Shown: in pieces, positions 22,760 to 35,700 of the stretch
Layout of the letters: each line of letters starts with the position of its first letter
How positions within the stretch are numbered: position 1 is the first letter of the stretch
Assembly (NCBI RefSeq): GCF_954871325.1
Contig: NC_088777.1
Location: 38,603,366 to 38,667,365 of the forward strand
DNA from: Gordionus sp. m RMFG-2023
Lineage: Eukaryota; Nematomorpha; Gordioida; Chordodea; Parachordodidae
Reading direction: 5' to 3'
Length of the DNA: 64,000 nt
Notes under the pieces: generated by a model
Database searches by the model: none
What the model saw: the letters and a program-made list of their open reading frames with translations, nothing else
What the model was told of the DNA's origin: nothing
Made by a program: the position numbers and the translations under genes

Positions 22760-25440
22760 GAATAGAATAGGATTCAATTTAATACTAGCCACAATGGTTT
22801 TAGAATTTCTTTCCAACATCATGAATCTTTTACTGGGATATTTTTTTATATTTCTACATTTTACGCGTTGGCTAAAAAATAATGGCATTGAAAATTTCTT
22901 TATGAGCCCAAATGTTATAAAACATCTTTCTAGTATCAAAAATTTTAACTAGGCATAAAAAAATTTTTCCTCTTGGAGCAAAATATAATAGCAGTGCCAA
23001 TTTAATTTTAGAACGTATCAAAACTTTAACTAGGTTTAAAGCATAGTATTAAAAAAAATTCATAATTATTTTTCCTTGTTGAGTGAAATATAATGGTATT
23101 GCCAATTTATTACTAAAGCGGTTTTAGAACATCTCTAGAGTATCAAAAACTTTGAACTAGACTTAAAACGAAATTTTAAAAAATTTTCATGAATATTTTT
23201 TCTTCATGAACTAATATTTAATGTTAGTACCAATTTATTACTAGACCCAAAGGTTTTAGAACATCATTTTAGTATCAAAAACATTTTTTATATTTATTTT
23301 TCCTCGTGGAATAATATAATGGCAGTGCTAATTTATTACTAGACCCAAAGGTTAGAACATATTTCTTGTATCAAAAGCTTTGGCTTACAAAGTTTAAAAA
23401 ATTTTCATGATTTTTTTTCCTCATTGTGTAAAATTTAATGTCAGTGCCAATTTATTACTCGATCCAGAGGTTTTAGAACATCTTTTTAGTATAAAAAACT
23501 TTTAACTAGGCATAAAACAAAATTTTAAGAAATTTTCTTGATTATTATTTTTTCTTGGAATAAAATATAATAGCATAGCAGTGCCAATTTAATTACTATA
23601 CATAATGGTTTTAGAACTCTTTCTAGTATCAAAAATTTTCAACTAAGCTTAAAGCATAGTCCTTATGGAGTAAAATAAAATAGCAGTATCAATTTTTATT
23701 ATACCCAATGGTTTTAGAACTTTTTCTAGTATCAAAAACTTTCAACTAAGCTTAAAGCATAGTTTATTCCTTATGGAGTAAAATAGAATAGTAGTGTCAA
23801 TTTATTACTAGACCTAATGGTTTTAGAACCTTTTAATATTATCAAAAACTTTTAACTAGACTTAAAACAAAGTTTTAAAAATTTTTCTCTATTTTCTCGT
23901 AAAATATAATGGCAGTGCCAATTTATTACTTGAACAAAGATTTTAGAATATCTTTTAATACCAAAAGCTTTAAACAGGATTAAAACAAACTAGTTTAATT
24001 TTCTATATATTTTAATTACCCAGTGAACCGACCCATAGGGTCCCATTGGGTCGGGTCTGATCTATGGCTAAATGGGTTGGCTCATGTTTAAGGTAGTTTT
24101 TTCCGACTCAAACCTTGCTGGGGTTTCAGCCAAGGCGACCCGACCCAGCAATTTACAACACTACTTGCTAACATTATCAAAATCGGAAATATTATTTCAA
24201 ATTTTTGCATATTTATGTACAATACTAAAATCAATCTTATCATAGGACAAAATTTATGTATCTTTATAGCTTGAATTTAAACATGAGATCAAATGGTTTG
24301 ATATGCCCCATGGTAACTAGCCTCTCTTTCTTCCCTTTTATGATTAGCTCCTATTTGATAAATTTGATTTGAGAATTAAATTATGCTATTATAAATTGGT
24401 ATTAACGGTATACCAATAAATATATCACATATATTTGCCATAGCACTCTAATACCATTAACTTGGCTCAAAACATAGTAGTTAAAATATTTTCCTTGTAT
24501 TGTATAAAATAGTAGAAACAATATTTTATTATACCCATAAGTCTTCTAACTCTTTTACAATCAAAAACCTATGTATTGGCTCAAAACAGAGTAATTAAAA
24601 AAAATTATTTATTTTTATTTTGTTTGTAATAAAAAAAAATGGCATAGCCAACTTATTTCCCGATTTGAAGTCTAGAACTCCACTCTAATACCAAAAACTT
24701 AAAATAATATTTTTATATTTATTTTATATTTTTCATGAGTAAAAATGATTAACATGCCACCTTTTTACTATACTCAAATGACTTAGAACTATTTTATAAA
24801 ATGCCAATTTAACCCGGCTCAAAATAAACTATTTAATTTTCATTTCATATTTTTTTATCTTCCCGTAAAAAAAAGTAACAGATATATATGACAACTTCCA
24901 AATATCTTAAAATCCTTTTATAATAACCAAAACTTTAACTGTGCTCAAAACAGATTATTTGACACTTTCTCATGTTTTATTTTCGTTGTAGGGTAAAAAA
25001 TAAGGGCGGTGCCAATATTTTATTAGACCCAAAGGTCTTATAACTTCTATCTAATAACAATACTCTTAGCTGGACTCAAAACAGGAATATAAAAAATTTT
25101 ATATTTTTTGAGGAGGAAAAAAAGGGGAAGATTTCTTACTAAATTCAAAGGTCTTAGAACATCTTTTTAATACCAAAAATCTTTAACTGGGCTCAACCCT
25201 GAATATTAAATTTTTTTTTATATTTTATTATGTTTCTTTTATATAAAGAATAATGGCATTGCCAATTTATACTGGACCCAAAGGTCACTTCTTTCTAATA
25301 CCAAAAACTTTTAAATAGGTTCAAGCAGAATATCTAAATGAAATTATATTTAGTTATTTTCTGTGTGGAGTAAAAAGGTAATGACTTCTAATTTCTTACT
25401 AGACCCAAAAGTTTTATAACATTTTTCCAATATTAAAAAC
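22760..25440 (+). repeat. Long diverged tandem array, period about 100-130 bp
   Basis: Roughly eighteen degenerate units each carry a GCCAATTTATTACTAGACCC-like block, then GGTTTTAGAACATCTTT, TATCAAAAACTTT and AACTAGGCTTAAAAC. The first part (22760-24000) is fairly regular. The second (24470-25440) is more diverged, with internal length change. The two parts are separated by a GC-rich module at 24010-24168. Confidence 0.8.
24010..24168 (+). repeat. GC-rich module 1 within the tandem array
   Basis: Contains GGGTCGGGTCTGAT, AAATGGGTTGGCTC, TTTTTTCCGACTCA and GACCCGACCCAGCAATTTAC. It is a direct, diverged repeat of 25446-25610 and resembles 15126-15290. It is markedly richer in G+C than its surroundings. 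Confidence 0.6.
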
Positions 25441-25445
25441 ATTTA

Positions 25446-25610
25446 ATACTTAGATCCAGCGAGGCCACTTGATGAGTCGCTTCATGAGACCAATTGAGTT
25501 GCGTTTGCCTGATCAATGGCTCAATGGGTTGGCTCGGCCTTGAGGTATTATTTTTTGGCTCAGACTATGGTCAAGCTGGCCTGGCAGAGTAGTCTAATAA
25601 CACGTGTTAG
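25446..25610 (+). repeat. GC-rich module 2 ending the tandem array
   Basis: Same orientation and order of motifs as 24010-24168 (CAATGGGTTGGCTCGG, TTTTTTGGCTCAGAC, GCTGGCCTGGCAGAGTA). It closes the array on the right. Confidence 0.6.
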
Positions 25611-27100
25611 TAGTTCTTTTTTTTAGCTTCTTTTTTCGAATAATCATTCGATGGGAATAAATGAAACCTTAAAATTTTCGGTTGCCTATGAAAAGGTTTA
25701 CAGCAATAGGATCATCGAGCTTCATATATTCCTAATTATTAGAAAAACATTAAGATTCACGAATATTTCGACAAACACATGTTGGAGTAACAAATCAGGG
25801 CCATGATTAGGGGAGAATAATCAGGGCGTCATCCTTTGACCACCAAATTTTACGTTGCCCAAGGTCGCAAAACAATTTTAGAATTTATTAATTAAATATT
25901 AATAAAGAATAAAGATTGAAAATTTATTAGAGCAAAAAACTATATCTATAGTTCCACATTTAAATAATTAAGGGAAACTAAATGGGAATGCAAATTAGAA
26001 AGTGTAAATGCGATCGCGGTAATATTTGCTTTATTATTGCAGAAAAAAAGTGTGGCAGAGAATTGAAAAGAATTCTCCATTTTTTATTACTCAAGTCATG
26101 ATATGATGTTCTAGCACAAATGAATATTGTAAATAAGATGACGAAGCAACAGTATTGAATCAAATAATACAGTGATGCATATTGAAAGATGCATGAATTA
26201 TTAGATTATTTTTTTAAAAAGGTTTTTAATTACCGCAAAACAATTTGCAGATGAGTTATGGTAGAAAAATGCTTTTCAACAATAAGATCAATTCAACCAA
26301 ACCCGAAAAGCAGTTTCCATATGACGAAAAAGATAAACCTATACAAGATCCCGAGGAAAAACATCGTATTTTTTTAACGTTTTGATAATCAGGGTTTAAT
26401 GTGAATACATGAAAGTTTTCAATAACTTAAATATTAATACTATTTTTGCTTCCTCTTCGATATATAAGCGTTATTAAACGCTTCTGAATCACGTTTACCA
26501 TTCATTGCAATAAATTATTTGTTTTTCCTATGGACAAAGATTAAATGAAAAGTGGTATTAATTAGTAAGTTCTAATGACTAACTCTAAATATAAGTTATC
26601 CATACATATCATAAGTACTATTGTTAAAATTGCAATGTTAAAAGATAAGTAACAATTAAGATATCTTTTAAACTCTACCATCAGATTGAAGAAAATTATG
26701 TAATACCACCTGTTGAACCCAAACGCTAACATATGTTTTATCTAAACCTACATTTTTATCGTGTTTAATATGTTCTGAATTTACAAGTAATTAATAGCCA
26801 TTAAAAGTCATTTTAAATAAAATTAATACGGGGTGACAAGTGAAGCGACATTTTAGCTGGAAACTAGAGAAAATTTAGAAAATAAATACGGTAGCAAAAC
26901 TTTTTAAAATTCTTTTTTGAATAGGGTTTAAAATATTTTAATTAATATTTTTCTGCAATAAAATGATAGATTAATATACATATAACACCAATATTACAGA
27001 TGAGGTAACTTTTTATTGAATAAAATTTTTTCCTATCACTCTAGCGTTTATCACGTTGATTAGTCATATTATAATACTTAAAAAATATGTCATATAAAAA
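25611..27100. other. AT-rich intergenic DNA downstream of the dynein gene
   Basis: I see no gene, terminal repeat or array. Includes the 3' flank of the dynein heavy chain. Confidence 0.45.
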
Positions 27101-27105
27101 ATAGC

Positions 27106-27111
27106 TTTATT
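27106..27111 (-). promoter_or_regulatory. Polyadenylation signal overlapping the stop codon
   Basis: The minus strand reads ATT AAA TAA AGC at the end of the dynein gene. The canonical AATAAA includes the TAA stop (27107-27109), implying a very short 3' UTR. Confidence 0.6.
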
Positions 27112-29755
27112 TAATTATCAAGGATGGAGCATGTAAAATTAACCATTCACTACAATCTTCCTCTTTCTCTATGTAAACTTCCAGGCATGGTTCTATTTTT
27201 TGTTTGAAGAAAACATCTTCATCGTATAACTTATATAAAGGCAAGGCGATGTAATTATCTTTCATCCTTGGTTCAATTTCCTAAAATAAAATATATAATT
27301 TGTATAAGAAAACACTAAAATTATCAACTTTTATATAAAATTTTAAATTATATATAGGCGTCATTAGGTCTGTATTTTCTTGACATTTCATCACTTTTTC
27401 ATTTTTAAATATAAAATTTAAAGAGTATATTCCTTCAATAATTAAATTAATGCCATTTTCAGACTTTAAAAATATAACATATTCCGTTTTGTTTGGATTT
27501 TCACCATTCAATCTATAATATGTAAATAACGTTAAAAAATATTATATACCAAATATCAAATGTGAAATATGTGGAGTAATTATTCTATTATAATATTGTC
27601 TCAAACTTTAATGTCATAAACTTTATAAGATTTATTTGTGCGTAAAATCTACACCCATCAATATGATATGGATGTTGTCACCATTGAGAACATAATATTT
27701 ATTATTTATATTTAAAGATTGAAGGTAATAGCGTAAGTGGAGGATATGTCAAGATTTCTTTTTAACTATCCTTAAGATTGTGTCAACTCAAATATATTTT
27801 TCGAATTCCATAACAACCCCTTTTTTCTATTTGAATTTAATAAAAATTTCTTACTTTTTAATTGTTTGAAATTTATAGAAAGCCCTTAAAATTAATGTAT
27901 ATGATGGAATCTATAAATAAATAAAGTTTATAAAAAAAATATTTTTTATACAATTTATTGATTTTCAATGATTTCTTTTACATTACCCCTTATACATTAA
28001 CTCTGAATAAAAGATTATGTCCAAAAAACAAAGTTATTTGTTATATGCTTATTTTATTGTTTTTGATTAAAGTATAGTATATATATATATATTATAATGA
28101 TCATAATTTTACTTGCAATGCCTCAATTTATAAAGATACAAGAAACTCTCCGGCTTTTCAAATAATGAAATTTTAATATTGTTAGGAGATAAGTTTTCAA
28201 CTTCATTGAAATTTCTAAATAATTCCAATAAACTATTTGATTTTTCATAAATTGTATTAAAGATCGAATCACAAAACTTTGATGATATCATATATGGAGG
28301 TATTTCCCAGAATTGAGGCACCTTTATATAATGGTTTGTTTTATACTAATTTTATAATATATAAATAAAATATAAATTTTTTTTCAATAATATTCAAATT
28401 TATTTAATTAGAACTTTGAAAAAACTTGTCCGAATCTATCCAGCTGAAAACCGGATTGTACCGGACCTATTCTTCTATCAGATTGGGTCATATATGTTAT
28501 TTATGTAAATATCTTTTATATTTTATTTTTCTGCTTTAATATATTTCATCGCTTAAAATTTTGAATATCTTTATAACAATATTTATCTTTAAAAAAATAC
28601 ATTAATATGGCCTATGAGTATAACTTAGTATCAAACATCTTATATAATAATAGATAAAATGTAACTCCATTTTTTGTCAAGTTAAAAATATATTTTTTAA
28701 AATTATGTTGTGAATACAACAGAACAAAATTAAGCCTCTAATTTCCATAAAATGGAAGAAAATTAATAGGAACTCTATGTGAATAAACCTTCCATGCTTA
28801 GTTGGCATACCGCGAGTACCTATAGAGAAAGAAGAGCTTGGGGCTTAAATCCACAGGCTGATACAAAAGGGTTAGGATATAAAAAACATCCGGGCCCCTG
28901 GAATTAGTTAAGATTTTTATATAATTTGAGAGGAAATTGTGTATCATTAAGCTAAATTGTAGGTGTATTTCAGAAGCAAGGGATAAAAATCAAAACCCCA
29001 GAAAGCACCCACACTAAATTTTTATACAAAATGGTGCATCGGGGATGCTATTACTTAAGTAAACGGTGAGTAAGAAATTGTATATTACATTATTTATCGT
29101 TTAAAATTATAGATTTAATCTTGTCATGTAAATAATACTTTGTTTCCTTTTAAGGGTGTAATTATTTGTTTATTAAAACGTGATTCCTTGATCTCATCGA
29201 TCCCTATCTTTTGGATAAGTTTTAAGCTAGAATGTATATTTGTAATGACATCGATATATTTTTGAAGTTCCTTTAAGAAATATTTAAGTAAAGGTTTATC
29301 ACATATATTATTATTTATAATTATCATTGATTTTTCTGACGTAATTTTCTTTTGAAAATCCTTTAATATAATTTATCTAATTAAGACGTTTATCTAAACA
29401 ATAAATATACTTCATATAAATTTTCCCACAGTTGTAGCAAAATTGATATGATAGGTAATTCTTTATTATTCTCTAAAGAGAAAGTGTTTTTAATAGATGA
29501 TGTAATGATAAGGGGTTTAATTAAATTCATATATGTAATTGAATTATCGGGTAATCCAATTGTTTTTAGGCTAATATCCTCTAGGTTCACAAAAAGTATC
29601 TCAAGTTCCTAAATCAAAGTTAGAATAAGTATATTATAAATCATAATTACCTCTATGGAATGGAGCTTTTTAATATCATGAAGGATATTTGTATGAAATG
29701 TTTCTGAATTCTGCCAACTCTTGGACATAATAACATCTATATAGTAATCTAAAAT
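27107..29755 (-). CDS. Dynein segment: C-terminal domain to stop
   Basis: Exon 29651-29755 ([15 protein letters not shown]) continues the AAA6/C-terminal junction. Exon 29411-29608 ([20 protein letters not shown]) matches 'SWLGLPNNAERVLLTTQGV'. Exon 29139-29360 covers a helical stretch. Exon 28113-28321 ([11 protein letters not shown]) matches 'LPRSWSHYTVPAG'. Exons 27329-27512 and 27107-27280 end with [15 protein letters not shown] and [13 protein letters not shown], matching 'VTLPVYLNFTRADLIF' and the terminal 'GVAVLCTE'. Length and ending are those of a complete dynein C-terminal domain. Introns are 42, 50, 817, 600 and 48 bp. Confidence 0.85.
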
Positions 29756-32700
29756 CTATAGATATAATAGATTATTTCACTTTATATTTATTAAATTTAA
29801 AAAAAATATTTATTATATTTATACAATGTTCAATTTTGATGGAATTAGGGGCTCTTGTATTGGTCGCAAGTTCGCTATCATTCATCTATAATTTCATGAA
29901 TGAATCCGCCCCCCCCTCCCCTAAAGGGGTATTCCGATAAAACGGATTATCATATTTAGAAATATGATCACTTTGATTGGCAACTCTCAAAATCATTCCG
30001 TAAAATTTTTAAAGCCCTACTTGAATGATTTTATTTTAGGAAAGTAATTGTTTGGCACAAGATAAGCTCTCCCAAATAGCTAGCTTTTGTTGCAGCGTGA
30101 ATATAGTGTGGGCTAGATAGTCAATCGAAATGACCTTTTAATAAATATTGTAGTACGATTTCTTTTCGTAAGGCTGTAAACAGTGTTAAACACTATCTTG
30201 GAAATAGATTTGTCATTATGTTTTTTCCACAACTTTAACTAATGGCATTGTTAAATTTTAATAAATTCGAGATGCTATATGGGGAGAAGTGTTTGACTTC
30301 TTTTGTTGACCAAAGATCAAGTAACGAAGTATTAGTATATTCTTTTGACACATAGAGATTCTGAGTAGATTCAGGAAATGTTTAAATTTTAAGCATACCA
30401 TTCAATTTGTTTGTGAACATTCCTAACTATTTCTTTCGTTTCACGAATCCTCTTGATCCAACATTCATGCAAAATCAGTAAAGAAAAATTACAAAATATT
30501 ATCATTTTTATCAATATTAGGCAAAGGATTTGAAGATTCATTTGTTAATGTAAATTAACGATATAAGAAATAGATGCATCCATTTTTAAGGATTATCAAA
30601 ACATAAATCAGAAACACTATACTATAAATTATATATAAAAATTGGATTGATAGGTTAATGTTACACTACACAGTTCAAAAAATATCCACGTGAAAAAAAT
30701 AATTTTTGCTTAAATGATAGCGACTATCAATTTTTAATTTCGGGAACTCTGCATCTAATATCAAATTCGTTTTAGTAAAAATATATTTGCCTGAAAAAAT
30801 AGTGGTTACCGGGGCTCTACCCTTAATCTTGGATAACCTTGACAGGGTCTTTATTTGTAAGCCAATCCTGCCATCTCAAAAATAATTTATTGTATAATAT
30901 GATCAGGGACCCGAACCTTTATTTATAATGGTTTAGTTTGGTTGCGGTTCAGTATGTAAAAAATTATAATAGTTACGGTTCGGTTACGGCTCTTAAGAAA
31001 AATTTACAGTTTCGGTTAGGTTCAGTTAATTTTAAAGGTTCATTACGATTATAATTTTTTTCTAAATTATTTTTATTGAAGCAACACCATCGTATAATGA
31101 TTTTAATTATAAATATTATTTATTCAATTTTTTGCCATCACTTAAGTTAATAATATTGTTTATTTATAAAATAGATGAAATTAATTATTTTTATTATAAA
31201 TATCTATGAATAACATATAAAAAAATATATAAGAATCATAACTCATTTCTAAATATATTATTTGAACGTATAAGTAGTTCGTTGTGGTGATAACACAAAT
31301 TTTAGCCCCGAAAAAGCCCTTTTAACAGAAATTTATGTTGCGGGAACCATTATTACTATAAGAGCAAGGTTATATAATTTTGAATATTCAAATTTCTTTA
31401 ATTCCCAATATATAAAAACTAATATTTTAGATTAATTAAATACAACTAGATCATAAATTGGTTATTTGGATATTTTTCATACTAAAATATAGAAAATAGG
31501 AATGCTTTAATACTATAAAGCAGTTAAAAGATTGTGGATCAATTTAAATCATAATGAAAAATTAATACATACTTCTTATGGATATTAAACAAATATTTTA
31601 ATCGTTTAATAATTATAAATAACGACGTAGATATGGTAAAATATGTATTACACCACAAGGAAAAGAATGTAATAAAAGGTAAAATTATTTATTTTATTTT
31701 GTATGAAACAGTTCAAACCGTTTTAACTTTTTTTTATAAAGGTTCTTTTTACTCCTAAAATAATTACATCGATTCGGGGTTCAGATAATTATAAAGGTTT
31801 AGCGGTTCATTCTAGTTCACTCCGTGTTTATTTTTGGAATATTAAAACTTTTATATTTTTCTTTCTTTTACTTTTTGTAAAATGATTTAAATGACCTTTA
31901 ACAAATAAGGTTCGGACGACCTTGTCGCAATTCTTTCTTTTTTCGTTTTTTGAAATAGATTTATATAATCTTTTAAAAACTTATATGTAAAAAACTTACT
32001 TGTAAAAATGTTTATAAAGATTGTAAATTTTCAGTGTAGATATATATAAAAAAAATAATAAATTTAAAATTTAGTATGGTGGCAGAACTAGATGAAAGAG
32101 GATTATGGAAAATGATGTTAAAATTCTAAAACACGTAAGAGATGATTAAAATGTAAAATTAAAAATAAATATAATAAAATTTTAATAATAAAATATTTAA
32201 AATATGAATAAACCTATATGGGACAATAAGAATAATACAAAATCCATAGATGAAATGAATTAGAAGATTATTTAATATACCATGAGAGTAAAGATGTTTT
32301 GAGTTTAACATTTAATCTACCAGATGACTTATATTTGCTTATGGATACAATGTTACCGATATATGAAAGTTCAAGTGAAGAAGCAATATCTATATTAAAA
32401 TGTTTTTGAATTATAAAGAGGTAAAAGAGATAAATGAAAAATCAGATCAAATAATATATCTTATCCTAATAAAAATTTTAAAGGTTAAAATAATAAAAAC
32501 TTGAATAAAATTAAATTATGTAAATTAATACCAAATGTTAAAAAAGAAATAAATTCTTATAAATTAAAAGAAATAAATCATATGATAACAATTGAAGAAA
32601 TAATAGTGATTAAAGACAATAATGAAATAAAAAATTTTATAATTAATAAAAAATTAAAAAAAACTTTGGAAATAAAGAAAATTAAAACAAATATTAAAAA

Positions 32701-35700
32701 GAGAGGCAAAGTGATTAAATATCTTGATGTTGAAAAAGTTTTTAAGAGTATGATGTGGAGATCGTATATTGAAAATGGAAGGAGAAAGAGAATTTTTTTT
32801 ATAAAGAACAAGTTGAAGATAAATTATGATATAAAAAAATTGTTTAAATTCGTTTAAGTAAGGGGCTTTGCCTCTTGCGCGCACAGATAACTGCGGCCTG
32901 CCCAAAAAACGTGGATGGTCCTCTTATTTATTTATTTAATTATTCCCCATTCTTTTATCCCAGTTAGATGGGCTCTTATGAGAGAACCAAGCGTTGCTCT
33001 GTCATATATATATCTTTGATATATATATGACATTTTAGGACTAGTGCGCTTAATATCACGTATCCCGTAAAAATAAAGGAGTAAAATTTAAAAATAAAAA
33101 TAATTAAATAATAAATTATTATATAAAACGAGGCAATTCCAAATATTCTATTATTCTATATTCCAAATTATGATTCTTATTCTTATGAATGATTTCGATA
33201 TATTATTTATTCCATTATCATTTCAATTAAAAATTATTTTATTTGAGATATATTGATCATAATATATATTTACAAACATTGATAAATAAATAAAAATGAT
33301 AATAAATAACGAGATGAACAAGCTAATGTGAGGATGATGTTCAAGCGAATGATTAGACGATAAGGATAACAAGCTAAGAACAAATCAATGAAAAAGATAT
33401 GACTGAGGCTAAACAACGAACATAATATCAAATGAAAATTCTACAACAAAGCAAAATTTTTAGAGGGGGGAAGAAGTGAACAAGTTCAAGTTCAAAATTC
33501 GAAAATTCAAAGTTCAAGTTCAAAATTCAAGTCAAGTTCAAAAGCGAGAATATGACTTACGACATAGAAAATGATTTTTATAAATAAATAAAAAATTTTG
33601 TAAAAAAAAATATATATATAAATTTTTGAAAGAGAAATGGGATGATCAATACAAACAGCAAATCAACAAGCAATGTTCAAACAACGATGTTTCACAAACG
33701 ATGTTCAATAAACGATTCAACAAACGATAATCCGATGTTTAAACAAACAATCTCAAGATATACGAACAAATGACTAATAGAGCAATTGAGAAACAAATGA
33801 CTGGAAGTGAAGATAAGAAACTGAGGAAAGAAGACATTTAAAAAAAGAAAGAAATGTTAATATAAATTTTTTGAATATTAAAACTTTTATATTTTTCTTT
33901 CTTTTACTTTTTGTAAAATAATTTAAATGACCTTTAACAAATAAGGTTCGGACGACCTTGTCGCAATTCTTTCTTTTTTCGTTTTTTGAAATAGATTTAT
34001 ATAACCTTTTAATATTTAAAAAAACTTACTTGTAAAAATGTATATAAAGACTGTAAATTTTCAGTGTAGATATATATAAAAAAATAAAATAAATTTAAAA
34101 TTTAGTACTCCGGGTTCCTGATTGTGATAATTTTTCTATAAAAATAATATCTCTTATATAATAAAAGGCTTGTCACATTTTATGACATCACATTTTTTTG
34201 CCGTGTTTTGTGAAAAGTGTAACAATACCTGAATTTATCAAAATAACCATTAAATGCATTAACTAAAAATTTGTCCAAGCATTTAGGGCTATGTCCTCAC
34301 CGCAAGCTTACGTAATGCCTGCACAAGCTCTCAAATTTTATTGTTATTTAATTATTTTCAAAGTTGTATTTTTAGGCCATATTTAAAGTAGATATCTTTA
34401 ATATAGGACATAGGTATCAATTGATAGATAATCGAAAGATCTATTCAGTCAACTTCTTCCCCTTAAAAGGCGAGTCTAGGCCTTAGGGGTGAGTAATATT
34501 TTAATCAACTCAAAATTTCGATATGATTTTAAATGAAAACTAATTATTTTGACTGAAAGTATTCATTCTTTGTCTTAATATGTAAGATTTAGTCTGGAGG
34601 GGATGGACAGGGGTAAAGTAAAAGTTTGATATAGGTATCAAATAAAACAAATATTTTTTTATTGTAATGATAATTATCTGTCTAAGTGGGCGAGTCAAGG
34701 TCTAGGGTAGTCAGGAATATTTTTAATAACACAAAATACTAATATCTGTATTAAATAAAAAGCTAGTTAAAATATTAACTCAAATGATAGTATTCACTCT
34801 TTGTCTTAATCGGTTAGACTTGGTGTGGAAGGGGGGGGGGGTGTAAAAAATAGAAATTTGATATGGGTATCAAATAAAAGATAATTAAAATATTTTTTGA
34901 TGTAATAATAATTAACACTCTTAGTGGACGAGTTTAAGTATTGAAGGGTCATGAAAATTTTAGCAAAATAAAATATTGATATGGGTATCAAATAAAAGGT
35001 AATTAAAATATCTTTTGATTATAATAATAATTATCACTTTAAGTCGGCGGATCTAGGTTTTGAGGGGCCAAAAATATTTTTAGCTACACAAATTATTGAT
35101 ATATCTTTTGATTGTAATGATAATTATCACTCTACGTAGGTGGGTCTTGGTCTTGATGGTTGAGGAATATTATTCCCAACACAAAATATCAATATGGATA
35201 TCAAATAAGAGTTAATATTTTTTATTGAGCACATAAATGCAATTTTTCAGATATTATGAAATTGATATAGTAAAAAAAGTATATTCACACATATATTCCT
35301 ATTATTTGTGCCAAACAATAAATATATACTTCATTAACATATTTTATAGCAATAATAGAGATTTTAGAATCGACTTTCATCAAAATATAGATAATTTCTG
35401 ATTCATACCTCTTAAGATAGGCTGATTTTTTATTTTTCCATCATAAAGTAATCTAATTCATTCATTATCAAATTAAGGAGAAAATGATTTTCCTATCATT
35501 CTTGACGGGCTACTCATACTAATGTAAAATTAATTCTTATTTGCGAGAACATATTTTTCAATAATTTATATAATATTTAGAAGAGCTAATTTAATCAAAG
35601 CATTTTCAAGTGTTACTGAGATAAGACTTTATTCAATAATGAAAAAGGTAAAGCCCATTTGTGAGTTTCGTCATTAGTTGGATTTCAAAGTTTTAGCATT

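Noticed and set aside
22601-22939. 112-codon minus-strand open frame
   Set aside because: It overlaps the start of the tandem array and is explained as a chance frame through repeat units.
15126-24168. One giant transposon bounded by TAGGGTTGTTAAAT and TAGTGTTGTAAATT
   Set aside because: The ends match only loosely and no matching flanking duplication was found; the interior contains unrelated complete elements.
32501-32857. 118-codon Lys/Ile-rich open frame inside the LTR-element fossil
   Set aside because: Composition is what AT-rich DNA gives by chance, and no capsid or polymerase motif is evident.
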